Shown here one piece after another: positions 54,650 through 63,999 of a stretch of 64,000 nucleotides of DNA. How positions within the stretch are numbered: position 1 is the stretch's first letter; every line of letters starts with the position of its first letter. Under the pieces are notes generated by a model. That model worked only from the letters and a program-made list of their open reading frames with translations. It searched no databases and was not told the origin of the DNA. The position numbers and the translations under genes were made by a program. The stretch comes from Christensenella sp. UBA4675 (GTDB lineage: Bacteria > Bacillota > Clostridia > Christensenellales > Borkfalkiaceae), in NCBI GenBank assembly GCA_002405165.1, contig DHLF01000013.1, forward strand, positions 23,433 to 87,432. Reading direction: 5' to 3'.

Positions 54650-54877
54650 ATGTCAACTTTCGACAAAGTAGCGAAGCTTATAAGTTCGCAATTAGGAATA
54701 GATAAAGAAAAAGTAAAGCCCGAATCTTTAATAGTAGCCGATTTAGGCGCTGACTCTATAGACGTTTTCGAAATGGTTATGGCGTTAGAAGACGAACTCG
54801 GCATCGAAATTAACGAAGATAAGGTTCAAGAATTAAAAACCGTACAAGACGTAGTAAATATAATCGAAAACAACTAA
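54650..54877 (+). CDS. acpP: Acyl carrier protein
   Basis: A 75-residue ACP that carries fatty acid intermediates on phosphopantetheine. The attachment serine is in DLGADSIDVFEMVMALEDE (Ser in GADSID). Acidic throughout, as expected. AGGAGG precedes the ATG and its own promoter lies immediately upstream. Only ACP is here; the fab genes are not in the window. It is commonly followed by rnc in Bacillota, but here by ftsK. Confidence 0.97.
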   Translation: MSTFDKVAKLISSQLGIDKEKVKPESLIVADLGADSIDVFEMVMALEDELGIEINEDKVQELKTVQDVVNIIENN

Positions 54878-54987
54878 TTTTCATAAGACTTAAAGGTTTT
54901 TTGCAAGAATAATTACACCGTAAAAGTTTTTTCTTGCGTTTAGCTTTTTTGTAAATATCGTTTAGTACGCAATATGGTTCACTATGG
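54878..54987. other. Region between acpP and ftsK with alternative stems
   Basis: GCAAGAA (54903-54909) can pair with TTCTTGC (54931-54937), while TTGCGT (54934-54939) can pair instead with ACGCAA (54967-54972). The two stems share bases, as in an attenuator. A terminator follows. No gene was found; a small regulated 3' UTR or ncRNA cannot be excluded. Confidence 0.3.
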
Positions 54988-55020
54988 AAACCCTGCTTAT
55001 AAAAGCGGGGTTTTATTTTT
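54988..55020 (+). terminator. acpP terminator
   Basis: AAACCCTGCTT (54988-54998) and AAGCGGGGTTT (55003-55013) pair with one T-G wobble, followed by a T-tract. Confidence 0.8.
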
Positions 55021-55169
55021 GTTTAAAGTTGGCAAACCTATTATTGATATCTAAATTTTAAAAAAATTTTACAATAAAAAAATTTAAAGTTTACTTTTTA
55101 ACTTTAAATCGTTCGACTTTTTATCGTTTTTTTTGTCGAGAAATTCTATAAAATTGCATTTAAAAATCA

Positions 55170-55198
55170 TTGAAAAAAAAATATATATATGTTATACT
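55170..55198 (+). promoter_or_regulatory. ftsK promoter
   Basis: TTGAAA (55170-55175), 17-base spacer, TATACT (55193-55198), followed by GGGGG and a TTG start codon. Confidence 0.6.
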
Positions 55199-55232
55199 TA
55201 GTATTAATATTTATTAAAGGGGGAAAACTAAT

Positions 55233-58094
55233 TTGAAAACAAAAAAAGCAGTATCAAAATTTTTCTCTCTTGAAAATTTGGGAATTTTACTCGTAGTATT
55301 TTCCATAGTAGGTTTAATTTGCTTAATCGGGGGAGATTTATTCTTCGGTCAATTGGGTTTAAACATAAGGGGGGCATTGCTCGGCGTATTCGGCTTAACG
55401 TCTTACGCGTATTTCTTTTTATTTTCGGTATTCGGGGTTTTAATAGTGGCGGGATTAAAAATTAAGCTCAAATTTTCGCTGTCTAAATTTTTTTTATTTT
55501 TTATTACCGTTTTTTCGTTATTTTCAATAATACATTTGGCGTCGGCTTCTTATAACGGCGGATATTCCGATTATGTTTCCAAATGCTATAAAATGGGCTT
55601 TGACAAGCGTTGTTCTTTCGGTGGAGCGTTTATGGCATTATCGGTAGGACTATTTGCCGACATTTTAAGTTCGATAGGCGCTTACGTTTTATTTTCTTTA
55701 ATTTTCGTTGCGGTAATAGTTTATATTGTAACTAAAATCGTAAAAAGAAAAGATTTCGCTTATTCTAAAAAATCGGAAAATAAGCAAGAAGTCAGTTTGC
55801 CGTTTTTCAACAACGCAACCGTTCCTACGGAAGAACAAAAGTATATTTACGATTTACCTTTGGCAAAGTCTTATAAACCTTACGTAGAGGAGAAAAAAGC
55901 CGATAAAGATATAGTTTCTTTGCTTCAAGATTCGCTCAGAAAAAAATCTAACAAAGGCGTAAAAGAAGAAATTTATAACACGGGATATAATTATTCGAAT
56001 AACGTTTCCGAGCCTATATCGTTTAACGAAAAATATAAAAGTTTTTCAAATGACGAAAATTTAGATAATAGCCGAATAACGCCCGAAACCTTTATCCCTA
56101 AAAACGAAAGCGAGCAGGAAGAAAAAAATTATTTCGGCAATAAAAACGTAAACTTTAACCCCTACGGAGCGAGTGATTTTTCTAATTCCGAACAAGAAGA
56201 AAACAAAACTTATTCCGACGTGTATTCAAGGTTGTCTTTTAAAAAGCGTTCTAACGAAGAAAAAGACGGAGAAGAAAGCTATAAAAAAGATTTCAGTAAG
56301 TACGTTTTTGATAAAAAAGAAGATTTTTCTACGGGATTTGAAAAACAAGATAACTACGGAAAAGATAACGTAAATCAAAATTCTTATTACGATAAAAATT
56401 CGTATTCGCAAAAAACATATTCAGATATAAACGATACGTCGTTTACTCAAAAAGACGGCTTTTCGTTTGCGGAACAAAATTCTGCCGGTAAATTTTACGA
56501 CGTTCCTAAACAAGACGTAACGAAAGATTATTTCGCTTCTTCTCAAAACGATGATAAGAGAGATTACTTCGGGGTAACTCAAAACGCAGAAAAGAAAGAA
56601 GAAATTTCTTTGGAAAATTACGATTACAGCGATTTCGTATTCAATTCTTTCCCGACTACCATGCTCAATCATTACAACGTCAACGAAAATAAAGAGCAGT
56701 TAGAACAATTTTTCGCCTTTTGTAAAGAAAGAATTTTAGCCGTTATAGAAACTATGAAAAAGCGTTCTATGGAAATTGCGGAAATTCATCACGGACCTAC
56801 GCTTACAAGGTTCGATTTGCCTGTTCCGATAGGCGTTGCGATAAGGGATATAACGGGCTTACAAGAAGATATGGGCGTTCAACTCAACTGCGCGGGACAA
56901 TTAAGAATTGCGCCCGTACCCAAATCGAATAAGGTCGGGGTAGAGGTTCCTAACGAAAATAGAGTGACGGTAAGTTTAAGAGAACTTATAGAAAGTAAAG
57001 AATTTTGTTCGGCGAAAGCGGAAAACGTACCTTTCGTCGTCGGAAAAGACGTTATAGGAAACGTTTTAGTAATGGAACTAGCCAAACTTACCCATATTTT
57101 AATAGCGGGTTGTTCGGGTTCGGGTAAATCGGTTTTCGTACGCTCTATTTTAGTTAGTATGATGCAAAAATGTTCGCCAAAAGATATGCGTTTGATAATT
57201 TGCGACCCCAAAGGCGTAGATTTCGTAGCTTTTAAAGGCGTTCCGCACTTGTTAATAGACGAAATAATAGTCGATAGGCCAAAAATTATTAAGATTTTGG
57301 ACTGGGCGGTTAAAGAAATGGGGCGTAGGTACTCTAAGCTTCAAGAAGCGGGTTGTGCAAACATTGCCGAATACAATAAAATTATGAAAGACAGGGAAGA
57401 AATGCCCAGAATAGTTTTATTTATTGACGAGTTTGCTGATTTAGTCAGCGCGGACAAATTAAATATTTTACCTAAGGTTCAAATTTTGGCGCAAAAAGCA
57501 AGGGCTGCGGGAATACACGTTATACTTGCAATGCAAAGACCTTCCGTAGAAATAATTTCGGGAGATATAAAGGTAAACTTCTCTACAAGAATTTCATTAA
57601 AAATGCAAACGGCGGTAGACAGTAGAACTATTCTCGACGAAACGGGAGCGGAAAATTTGTTAAATCACGGGGATATGCTTTTCTTTACCCCTAACGACAG
57701 CCATTTGATAAGAGCGCAAGGTCCTAACGTCAGCGGAGAAGAAATTTTTAAAGTAGTACAATTCTTAAAAACGAACAATAAATGTGTGTTTGACGAAAAA
57801 ATCAAAGCGTATTTGGATAAAACGTCTTCTTCCGATACCGTTTTAACGGGTGAAGCCGATGACGACGACAAAGATTTCGAATTAAAGAAAAAAGCTTTGG
57901 AATTCGTTATAAGAACTCAAAGTACAAGCGTTTGCGCTTTACAAAGAGAATTGAGAGTAGGATTTAATAGGGCGTCGGTTTTGAAAGATTGGATGGTTAA
58001 AAACGGCTACGTGGGAAACTCTTTGGAAAACAATAAAAGCGAAGTAAAAATCACGATGGAAGATTATGATAAAATGTTTGGCGAACAAAAATAA
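55233..58094 (+). CDS. ftsK: DNA translocase FtsK/SpoIIIE
   Basis: A 953-residue FtsK-type motor that pumps DNA through the division septum. Four N-terminal membrane helices (about residues 13-165), a long low-complexity linker rich in Asn, Ser, Glu, Lys and Tyr (about 180-480), then the motor with Walker A GCSGSGKS (626-633), Walker B RIVLFIDEFAD, and the gamma winged-helix domain (884-953, KKALEFVIRTQST...NRASVLKDWM) that reads orienting DNA sequences. The start is TTG at 55233 with GGGGG upstream. FtsK rather than SpoIIIE cannot be separated by eye. It has its own promoter. Confidence 0.95.
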   Translation: MKTKKAVSKFFSLENLGILLVVFSIVGLICLIGGDLFFGQLGLNIRGALLGVFGLTSYAYFFLFSVFGVLIVAGLKIKLKFSLSKFFLFFITVFSLFSIIHLASASYNGGYSDYVSKCYKMGFDKRCSFGGAFMALSVGLFADILSSIGAYVLFSLIFVAVIVYIVTKIVKRKDFAYSKKSENKQEVSLPFFNNATVPTEEQKYIYDLPLAKSYKPYVEEKKADKDIVSLLQDSLRKKSNKGVKEEIYNTGYNYSNNVSEPISFNEKYKSFSNDENLDNSRITPETFIPKNESEQEEKNYFGNKNVNFNPYGASDFSNSEQEENKTYSDVYSRLSFKKRSNEEKDGEESYKKDFSKYVFDKKEDFSTGFEKQDNYGKDNVNQNSYYDKNSYSQKTYSDINDTSFTQKDGFSFAEQNSAGKFYDVPKQDVTKDYFASSQNDDKRDYFGVTQNAEKKEEISLENYDYSDFVFNSFPTTMLNHYNVNENKEQLEQFFAFCKERILAVIETMKKRSMEIAEIHHGPTLTRFDLPVPIGVAIRDITGLQEDMGVQLNCAGQLRIAPVPKSNKVGVEVPNENRVTVSLRELIESKEFCSAKAENVPFVVGKDVIGNVLVMELAKLTHILIAGCSGSGKSVFVRSILVSMMQKCSPKDMRLIICDPKGVDFVAFKGVPHLLIDEIIVDRPKIIKILDWAVKEMGRRYSKLQEAGCANIAEYNKIMKDREEMPRIVLFIDEFADLVSADKLNILPKVQILAQKARAAGIHVILAMQRPSVEIISGDIKVNFSTRISLKMQTAVDSRTILDETGAENLLNHGDMLFFTPNDSHLIRAQGPNVSGEEIFKVVQFLKTNNKCVFDEKIKAYLDKTSSSDTVLTGEADDDDKDFELKKKALEFVIRTQSTSVCALQRELRVGFNRASVLKDWMVKNGYVGNSLENNKSEVKITMEDYDKMFGEQK

Positions 58095-58099
58095 ATTCG

Positions 58100-58128
58100 T
58101 AGACGTTTTATAAATCAAAAGCTATAAT
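58100..58128 (+). promoter_or_regulatory. Possible rimO operon promoter
   Basis: TAGACG (58100-58105), 17-base spacer, TATAAT (58123-58128), 40 bases before the rimO ATG. The -10 box is perfect, the -35 box weak. Confidence 0.5.
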
Positions 58129-58167
58129 GAAAAAATAGTGTTGCATAATCAAAAATAACGGAGAAAA

Positions 58168-59481
58168 ATGGAACGAAAGAAAATAGGCGTTATTTCGCTC
58201 GGGTGCGATAAAAACAGAGTAGATTCCGAAAAAATGCTTTATTATTTAAAGGAATTTGCGGAAATTACCAACGAAATAGAAAACGCTCAAATAATCATAA
58301 TAAATACGTGCGCGTTTTTGTGTTCTTCAAGAGAAGAAGCTATAAACGAAATTATGCGTTGCAATTCCTTGCGTGAAAACGGCGTTTTGGAAAAAATAGT
58401 AGTAACGGGTTGCCTTCCGCAAAAATTTATAAAAGAGCTTTATGGCGAGCTTACCGAAGTAGATTTGTTTTTAGGTACTTTCGATTACGAGTTGTTAAAA
58501 ACGGGAATAGAAGAAATCTACAAAAACAAAAGGGTAAATTTAGTAGGAAAAGGCAATAAAACTCAAACGGAGTCTAGAATATTAACAACACCTTATCATT
58601 ACGCTTATCTTAAAATTGCCGATGGTTGCGATAATAGGTGTACGTACTGTTTAATTCCGTATATTCGCGGAAAATATTTTAGCGAGCCTATCGAAGAACT
58701 TAAAGAAGAAGTCAAAAAATTAGGTTTTATAAAAGAGCTTATTTTAGTTGCTCAAGACGTTACTTTATACGGTAAAGACTTATACGGAAAACCGAGTATA
58801 GCAAGACTTTTAAAAGAGCTTACGGCAATGGAAGAAGTCGGTTCTATCAGACTTTTATACTGCTATCCCGACAAGTTTGACGACGAGTTGATAAACGAAA
58901 TTATCACTAACGATAAAATAATTAAATACGCGGATATCCCTTTCCAACACGCCGACGATGAAATTTTAAGAAAGATGAATAGGCGCGGAAATAAAGAAGA
59001 GTATTTAAAACTCGTTAAAAAGTTGCAAGACGGTGGCGTTGCAGTTCGTTCTACGTTTATTGCGGGATTTCCGTCCGAAAGCGAAGAAGCTTTTGAAAAT
59101 TTAGTTGATTTTATTAAACAGGCTAAATTATTCAACGCGGGGTTTTTCGCATATTCGCGAGAAGAAGGAACGCCTGCGTATAATTTCCCCGACCAAATAG
59201 ACGAAAAAACTAAAAAACAAAGAGTTAAAAAGCTTTACGACGTTCAAAAGAAAATTTCCAAAGAAAATCTTAAACGTTTTATCGGAAAAGAATTAAAAGT
59301 CGTTTGCGACGGGGTTGATTACGAAAAACAAAGTTTTTACGGAAGGGCGTATTTCAGCGCGCCTGAAGTGGACGGAGTCGTGTATTTTTCGGGGGACGAA
59401 GATATAGTTCAAGGGGAAGAATATACGGTTTTAATAGAAAAATCTTTTGATTACGATTTGTATGGAGGAATTGTAAAATGA
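58168..59481 (+). CDS. rimO: Ribosomal protein S12 methylthiotransferase RimO
   Basis: A 437-residue radical SAM enzyme that adds a methylthio group to an Asp of ribosomal protein S12. The N-terminal UPF0004 domain starts GVISLGCDKNRVDSEKM with cysteines in SLGC, NTCAF and TGCLPQ. The SAM cluster is in CDNRCTYC, and the TRAM domain occupies the last 65 residues. The first motif distinguishes RimO from MiaB. GGAG precedes the ATG. It is the first of rimO-pgsA-cinA-recA, each overlapping or within 30 bases. Confidence 0.95.
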   Translation: MERKKIGVISLGCDKNRVDSEKMLYYLKEFAEITNEIENAQIIIINTCAFLCSSREEAINEIMRCNSLRENGVLEKIVVTGCLPQKFIKELYGELTEVDLFLGTFDYELLKTGIEEIYKNKRVNLVGKGNKTQTESRILTTPYHYAYLKIADGCDNRCTYCLIPYIRGKYFSEPIEELKEEVKKLGFIKELILVAQDVTLYGKDLYGKPSIARLLKELTAMEEVGSIRLLYCYPDKFDDELINEIITNDKIIKYADIPFQHADDEILRKMNRRGNKEEYLKLVKKLQDGGVAVRSTFIAGFPSESEEAFENLVDFIKQAKLFNAGFFAYSREEGTPAYNFPDQIDEKTKKQRVKKLYDVQKKISKENLKRFIGKELKVVCDGVDYEKQSFYGRAYFSAPEVDGVVYFSGDEDIVQGEEYTVLIEKSFDYDLYGGIVK

Positions 59482-60065
59482 ATTTACCTAACAAAATTTC
59501 TTTAACGAGAATATTTTTAATTCCCGTTTTCATCGCGTTTTTTTATTTAACGTGTATTCCGTACAATTACGTATGGGCAGGCTTAATATTCGTTATTGCC
59601 GCTTGCACGGATTTTATCGACGGATACATAGCTAGAAAATACAATTTAGTAACCGATTTAGGTAAGTTTTTAGACGCTATTGCCGATAAGGTTTTGGTTA
59701 TGACCGCTTTAACGCTAATTATAAGCGTAAACGGAATACTAATAAATAATATAGTCGGCGGAATAGGAGTTGCTTTAATTTTGGCAAGAGAATTCATCGT
59801 AAGCTTTTTCAGAATGATAGCAGCTTCTAAATCTACCGTAATTGCAGCGGATAAATGGGGAAAAATTAAAACCACCGTTCAAGACGTTTGCATCGCTATT
59901 TTGCTAATAGGTTATAATTTCTTTAATTTATGCGGTTTTAGTAAGGCTTTAAGAATTACGGGATTCGTTTTATTTTGCGTAGCCGTAGTTATTACTATTC
60001 TATCGGGAATAGAAATGTTTATAAAAAATAAATGCGTTTTAAAGGAGAAAGAAAACAATGAGTAG
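59478..60065 (+). CDS. pgsA: CDP-diacylglycerol-glycerol-3-phosphate 3-phosphatidyltransferase
   Basis: A 195-residue membrane enzyme making phosphatidylglycerol phosphate. The CDP-alcohol phosphatidyltransferase motif is complete: DFIDGYIARKYN plus TDLGKFLDAIADK. Several hydrophobic helices follow. Its product feeds Lgt and the LTA-synthase-like enzyme in this window. The ATG overlaps the rimO stop by four bases, and the end overlaps the next start by eight. Confidence 0.95.
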   Translation: MNLPNKISLTRIFLIPVFIAFFYLTCIPYNYVWAGLIFVIAACTDFIDGYIARKYNLVTDLGKFLDAIADKVLVMTALTLIISVNGILINNIVGGIGVALILAREFIVSFFRMIAASKSTVIAADKWGKIKTTVQDVCIAILLIGYNFFNLCGFSKALRITGFVLFCVAVVITILSGIEMFIKNKCVLKEKENNE

Positions 60066-61095
60066 ACAAGAAGAACTCGTATCGCTTTTAAAGGAAAAAA
60101 ATTTAAAGCTATCCGTAGCCGAATCTTTTACGGGCGGTTTAATCAGTGAAAAAATCGTTTCCGTCAGCGGAGCAAGCGAAGTTTTTTACGAAGGTATGGT
60201 TTGCTATAACGCTCAATCCAAAATAGACAGGTTAAACGTAAAAGAAAGCACAATATCCGAAAAAGGAGTCGTTAGCGCGGAAACGGCTTGTGAAATGGCG
60301 ATGGGGCTTTTAAAAACGGGCAATTGCGACGTAGCTATCGCAACTACGGGTTATTCCGACGTAAACGAAGACGATAAGCAAATAGGTTTATGTTACGTTG
60401 CCGTAGGATTCGAAGGAAAAATTGCCGTAAGCAAAAACGTTTTTGACGGAACAAGACGTCGTATAATGGAAAGGGCAAGCTGTAAAGCTTTGGATATGGC
60501 TTTTAAAATCGTTTCGGGACAGGACGGAAGAAACGTTGAAGAAGGTCAAGCGGAAGAAAATCTTGCCGATTTAAAGAAAAACGCTTTAAAATTCGTTATT
60601 GAAACTAACAACGCAAGTATTGTTGCTATTGCTAAAAAATTTCAAATAGGCTTTAATAGGGCAAGTCTTATTATGGAATGGATGATAGAAAACGGCTACG
60701 TAATCAATCAAGACGATAAAAAAATAGTTGCAATTACTATGGAAGAATACGACGAACTTTACGGAATAGTTGATGTTGAAATTGCAAAAAACGACAATTT
60801 AAAAGAAACTGATAGTGCGTTCGGAGTTGAATGTAATTCAGATTCTTCCAACGGAGAAGAAGCAAATTCCGTTGAAAAAGAAGATAAAACGGGCGAAAAC
60901 GCAATATACAATCAAAAAACAGAAAGCGTCGATGAAAAAAATTCTCAAGAAACGGACGACGCAAGCGATAATCAAAAACCAAACGAAAAAGTTTCGGAAG
61001 AAAATAATGAAATTACCGCTTTGGACGCAGGCGATAGTTCTTTTCAAAACAAAAACGCGTTAAATAATGAAACTTTAAACGAAGAAGGCAACTGA
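60058..61095 (+). CDS. CinA/PncC-type domain fused to an FtsK gamma-like winged helix
   Basis: A 345-residue protein with three parts. Residues 1-153 are the CinA C-terminal (PncC, nicotinamide-nucleotide amidohydrolase-type) domain, starting ELVSLLKEKNLKLSVAESFTGG; the second loop reads ATTGYSDVNEDD instead of the usual TGIAGPGG. Residues 171-237 match the FtsK gamma domain encoded 2.4 kb upstream, by eye about 32 identical residues of 65 (KKNALKFVI..., GFNRAS, EWM, NGYV, ITMEEYDELYG). Residues 238-345 are an acidic, low-complexity tail. The start overlaps pgsA by eight bases; recA follows 26 bases after the stop. DNA binding and catalysis are inference; the cinA-recA order is usual. Confidence 0.85.
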   Translation: MSRQEELVSLLKEKNLKLSVAESFTGGLISEKIVSVSGASEVFYEGMVCYNAQSKIDRLNVKESTISEKGVVSAETACEMAMGLLKTGNCDVAIATTGYSDVNEDDKQIGLCYVAVGFEGKIAVSKNVFDGTRRRIMERASCKALDMAFKIVSGQDGRNVEEGQAEENLADLKKNALKFVIETNNASIVAIAKKFQIGFNRASLIMEWMIENGYVINQDDKKIVAITMEEYDELYGIVDVEIAKNDNLKETDSAFGVECNSDSSNGEEANSVEKEDKTGENAIYNQKTESVDEKNSQETDDASDNQKPNEKVSEENNEITALDAGDSSFQNKNALNNETLNEEGN

Positions 61096-61121
61096 AAAAC
61101 TAAGGGATATAAGGAGTAAAT

Positions 61122-62135
61122 ATGACTAACGACAAGCAAAAGGCTTTGGATACGGTTTTAGCGCAAATTGAAAAAAATTACGGTAAGGGAGCAATTATGA
61201 AATTAGGCTCTAACGTTACGCAAACGGTAGAAGTAATACCGTCGGGTTGTTTAGCGTTAGACGTTGCAATGGGTATCGGTGGATTTCCTAGGGGGAGAAT
61301 AATCGAAATTTACGGACCTGAATCATCGGGAAAAACAACCGTAGCTCTTCACGCAATAGCGGAAACTCAAAAAATGGGTGGAATTGCGGCATTTATTGAC
61401 GCTGAACACGCATTAGACCCCGTTTACGCAAAAAATTTAGGCGTTGACTTAGAAAATTTATATGTTTCTCAACCCGATACGGGTGAACAAGCTTTGGATA
61501 TTACCGATACTTTGGTAAGAAGCGGAGCGGTAGATTTAATAGTAATAGACTCCGTTGCGGCTTTAACTCCTAAGGCTGAAATAGAAGGCGATATGGGCGA
61601 TTCTCACGTCGGACTTCAAGCAAGACTAATGTCGCAAGCTTTAAGAAAATTAACGGGTATTTCTAATAAAAGCAAAACTTGCGTAATTTTTATAAATCAG
61701 TTAAGGGAAAAAGTCGGAGTTATGTTCGGTAATCCCGAAACGACAACGGGCGGAAAAGCTTTAAAATTCTACGCTAGTATTCGTATAGACGTTAGAAAAG
61801 GCGAAACTTTAAAAGATGCTAACGGAATGTACGGAAACAAAACTAAGGCTAAAATCGTTAAAAATAAACTTGCGCCTCCGTTTAAACAAGCGGAATTCGA
61901 TATTGTTTTCGGACACGGCGTTTCGCAAGAAAGCTGTATTTTAGATATGGGAACAGAACTCGGATTATTCGAAAAGAGCGGAAGTTGGTATTCGTATAAC
62001 GGAAATAAAATCGCACAAGGAAGAGATAAGGCGAAAGACTGGTTAAAAGACAATCCGGAAATTGCAAAAGATATAGAAAATAAAATTAGAGAAAATTTTA
62101 GTCCCAAAGAAGAAAAAGAAGAAGTTCAAGAATAA
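61122..62135 (+). CDS. recA: Recombinase RecA
   Basis: A 337-residue RecA, strand-exchange and SOS coprotease. GPESSGKT (residues 65-72) is Walker [19 protein letters not shown] the Walker B strand and loop L1, and [20 protein letters not shown] loop L2. Length and the acidic tail are normal. AAGGAG precedes the ATG and it lies in the rimO-pgsA-cinA-recA operon. A GC-rich hairpin follows. No LexA-type box was identified. Confidence 0.98.
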   Translation: MTNDKQKALDTVLAQIEKNYGKGAIMKLGSNVTQTVEVIPSGCLALDVAMGIGGFPRGRIIEIYGPESSGKTTVALHAIAETQKMGGIAAFIDAEHALDPVYAKNLGVDLENLYVSQPDTGEQALDITDTLVRSGAVDLIVIDSVAALTPKAEIEGDMGDSHVGLQARLMSQALRKLTGISNKSKTCVIFINQLREKVGVMFGNPETTTGGKALKFYASIRIDVRKGETLKDANGMYGNKTKAKIVKNKLAPPFKQAEFDIVFGHGVSQESCILDMGTELGLFEKSGSWYSYNGNKIAQGRDKAKDWLKDNPEIAKDIENKIRENFSPKEEKEEVQE

Positions 62136-62140
62136 TTTTG

Positions 62141-62164
62141 AGGCAACGCCGTTCGGCGTTGCCT
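62141..62164 (+). terminator. Hairpin after recA
   Basis: AGGCAACGCCG and CGGCGTTGCCT pair fully around TT, followed by a short T-rich segment (TAATTAG). A strong stem, moderate terminator. Confidence 0.65.
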
Positions 62165-62305
62165 TAATTAGTATAAATAAAATTTAAAAATAGTAATTTT
62201 TGCATTTATATTAAGCAGATTTATAAAATTATTCAAAATAAATTGCAAATTAAACTATTTTACGAGCATTTTTGCATATTTTCCGTTTAAATTATTTTAC
62301 ATATA

Positions 62306-62334
62306 TTGACAATTAATCATAAATATAGTACAAT
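62306..62334 (+). promoter_or_regulatory. rny promoter
   Basis: TTGACA (62306-62311), 17-base spacer, TACAAT (62329-62334), leading to a leader of about 50 bases with AAGGAGG before the ATG. The sequence 62165-62305 is AT-rich and otherwise empty. Confidence 0.7.
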
Positions 62335-62391
62335 GTAATTAAGGGAAAAATACAATATTTTGTGTTTTTTCAAAATAAAGGAGGGTGCAAT

Positions 62392-63999
62392 ATGCAAACG
62401 TATATAAACTCTCTGCTCTTAACGATAAACACGGGCGTTATGATTGCAATCATAGCCGTATGTGTAGTATTATCTTTAACTATTGGTATATTTGTCGGAA
62501 AAATAATAGTAGACAAAATTCGTAGCGCAAAATTAGGTAGTGTAGAGTCGATTTTGGCAAAAATGAAAGAAGAAACCGAAATCGAATGTAAAAACTTGAA
62601 AAAAGAAGCGCAGTTAGAAGTTAAGGAACAAAGTTTCAGATTAAGACAGGAGTTTGAAAGGGAATCAAAAGAAAAAAAGGCAGAATTTGCTAAAACCGAA
62701 CAAAGACTTGCTCAAAAAGAAGAGTTGTTAAATAAAAAAGACAGCAACTTGATGAAAAAGACTGACGAAGCGGAACAGCAAAAAAAGATTTACGAACAAA
62801 AAACCGTAGATTTAGAAAAAATGCAAGAAAAACTCGGCAAACAGCACGAATTGATGTTGCAAGAGTTAGAAAAAGTTGCTCAAATGTCCAGAGAAGAAGC
62901 TAAAAAGCTCATAATGGACGAAGTTCAAGAAGAAGCTAGAAGAGATAGCGCCGTTATGGTAAGGCAAATAGAAGCAGAAGCCAAAGAAGACGCGGAGAAA
63001 AAAGCAAAAGATATAATAAGTTTGGCAATTCAAAAATGTTGTACGGATCACGCGTCGGAAATTACCGTTTCGGTAGTTCCGCTTCCTAACGATGATATGA
63101 AAGCAAGAATTATCGGTAGAGAAGGAAGAAACATAAGGGCACTTGAAAACGCAACGGGAATCGAACTTATTATAGACGATACGCCGGAAGTTGTAGTTTT
63201 ATCGGGTTTTGACCCCGTAAGAAGGGAAGTTGCCAAAATTTCGCTAGAAAAACTTATTCAAGACGGAAGAATTCATCCTGCAAGGATAGAAGAAACCGTA
63301 GAAAAAGTTAAAAAAGAATTAGACGTTCAAATTAAAGAAGCGGGCGAAACCGCTATGTTTGACGCAGGCTTATTCGGACTTCATCCCGAACTCGTTAAAC
63401 TTTTAGGTAGATTAAAGTATAGGACGAGCTATGGTCAAAACGTATTACAACACTCCATAGAAGTTTCGTTCTTAGCGGGCGCAATGGCTGCCGAGCTTGG
63501 GGTTGACGTTAATTTAGCTAAACGTGGCGGACTCTTACACGATATAGGTAAAGCCGTTGACTTTGAAATAGAAGGAACGCACGCTCAAATAGGTACGGAT
63601 TTAGCTAAAAAGTATAAAGAAAGTAAAAACGTAGTAAATTGTATTCAAGCTCACCACGGCGACGTAGAACCAAAGTGTATAGAAGCTGTTTTAGTTCAGG
63701 CTGCCGACGCCATCAGCGGAGCAAGACCCGGCGCAAGAAGAGAAACGAATACTACTTATATCAAACGTTTGGAAAACTTAGAAGCTATTGCATCTAGCTT
63801 TAAAGGCGTTGAAAAGAGTTATGCAATACAAGCGGGAAGAGAAATAAGGGTAGTAGTTAAACCCGAACAAATAGACGATAGTCAAACGTTATTCCTTGCA
63901 AAAGATATTGCTAAGAAGATAGAAACCGAACTCGATTATCCCGGACAAATAAAAGTCAACGTAATAAGAGAGCTAAGGGCGACGGAATACGCAAAATGA
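62392..63999 (+). CDS. rny: Ribonuclease Y
   Basis: A 535-residue membrane-anchored endoribonuclease that starts mRNA decay. One N-terminal membrane helix (about residues 14-35) leads into a long coiled coil (about 50-215), a KH domain (around 234-290, with IIGREGRNI) and an HD domain with H354 and HD 383-384 ([12 protein letters not shown]). The frame extends ten codons upstream to 62362, but AAGGAGG fits ATG at 62392. It has its own promoter. The TGA stop is at 63997-63999, so the gene is complete; nothing follows in the window. Confidence 0.96.
   Translation: MQTYINSLLLTINTGVMIAIIAVCVVLSLTIGIFVGKIIVDKIRSAKLGSVESILAKMKEETEIECKNLKKEAQLEVKEQSFRLRQEFERESKEKKAEFAKTEQRLAQKEELLNKKDSNLMKKTDEAEQQKKIYEQKTVDLEKMQEKLGKQHELMLQELEKVAQMSREEAKKLIMDEVQEEARRDSAVMVRQIEAEAKEDAEKKAKDIISLAIQKCCTDHASEITVSVVPLPNDDMKARIIGREGRNIRALENATGIELIIDDTPEVVVLSGFDPVRREVAKISLEKLIQDGRIHPARIEETVEKVKKELDVQIKEAGETAMFDAGLFGLHPELVKLLGRLKYRTSYGQNVLQHSIEVSFLAGAMAAELGVDVNLAKRGGLLHDIGKAVDFEIEGTHAQIGTDLAKKYKESKNVVNCIQAHHGDVEPKCIEAVLVQAADAISGARPGARRETNTTYIKRLENLEAIASSFKGVEKSYAIQAGREIRVVVKPEQIDDSQTLFLAKDIAKKIETELDYPGQIKVNVIRELRATEYAK

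Noticed and set aside
56173..56373. Lys-rich frames inside the ftsK linker
   Set aside because: They come from the repetitive AT-rich linker coding sequence in other frames and have no independent start signals.
55750..56650. ftsK linker as a frameshifted or broken region
   Set aside because: The reading frame is continuous and low-complexity linkers of this length are usual between the membrane and motor parts of FtsK.
60815..61063. Second gene in the acidic tail of the CinA fusion
   Set aside because: The Lys-rich frame is a shift of the acidic tail sequence, with no ribosome-binding site.
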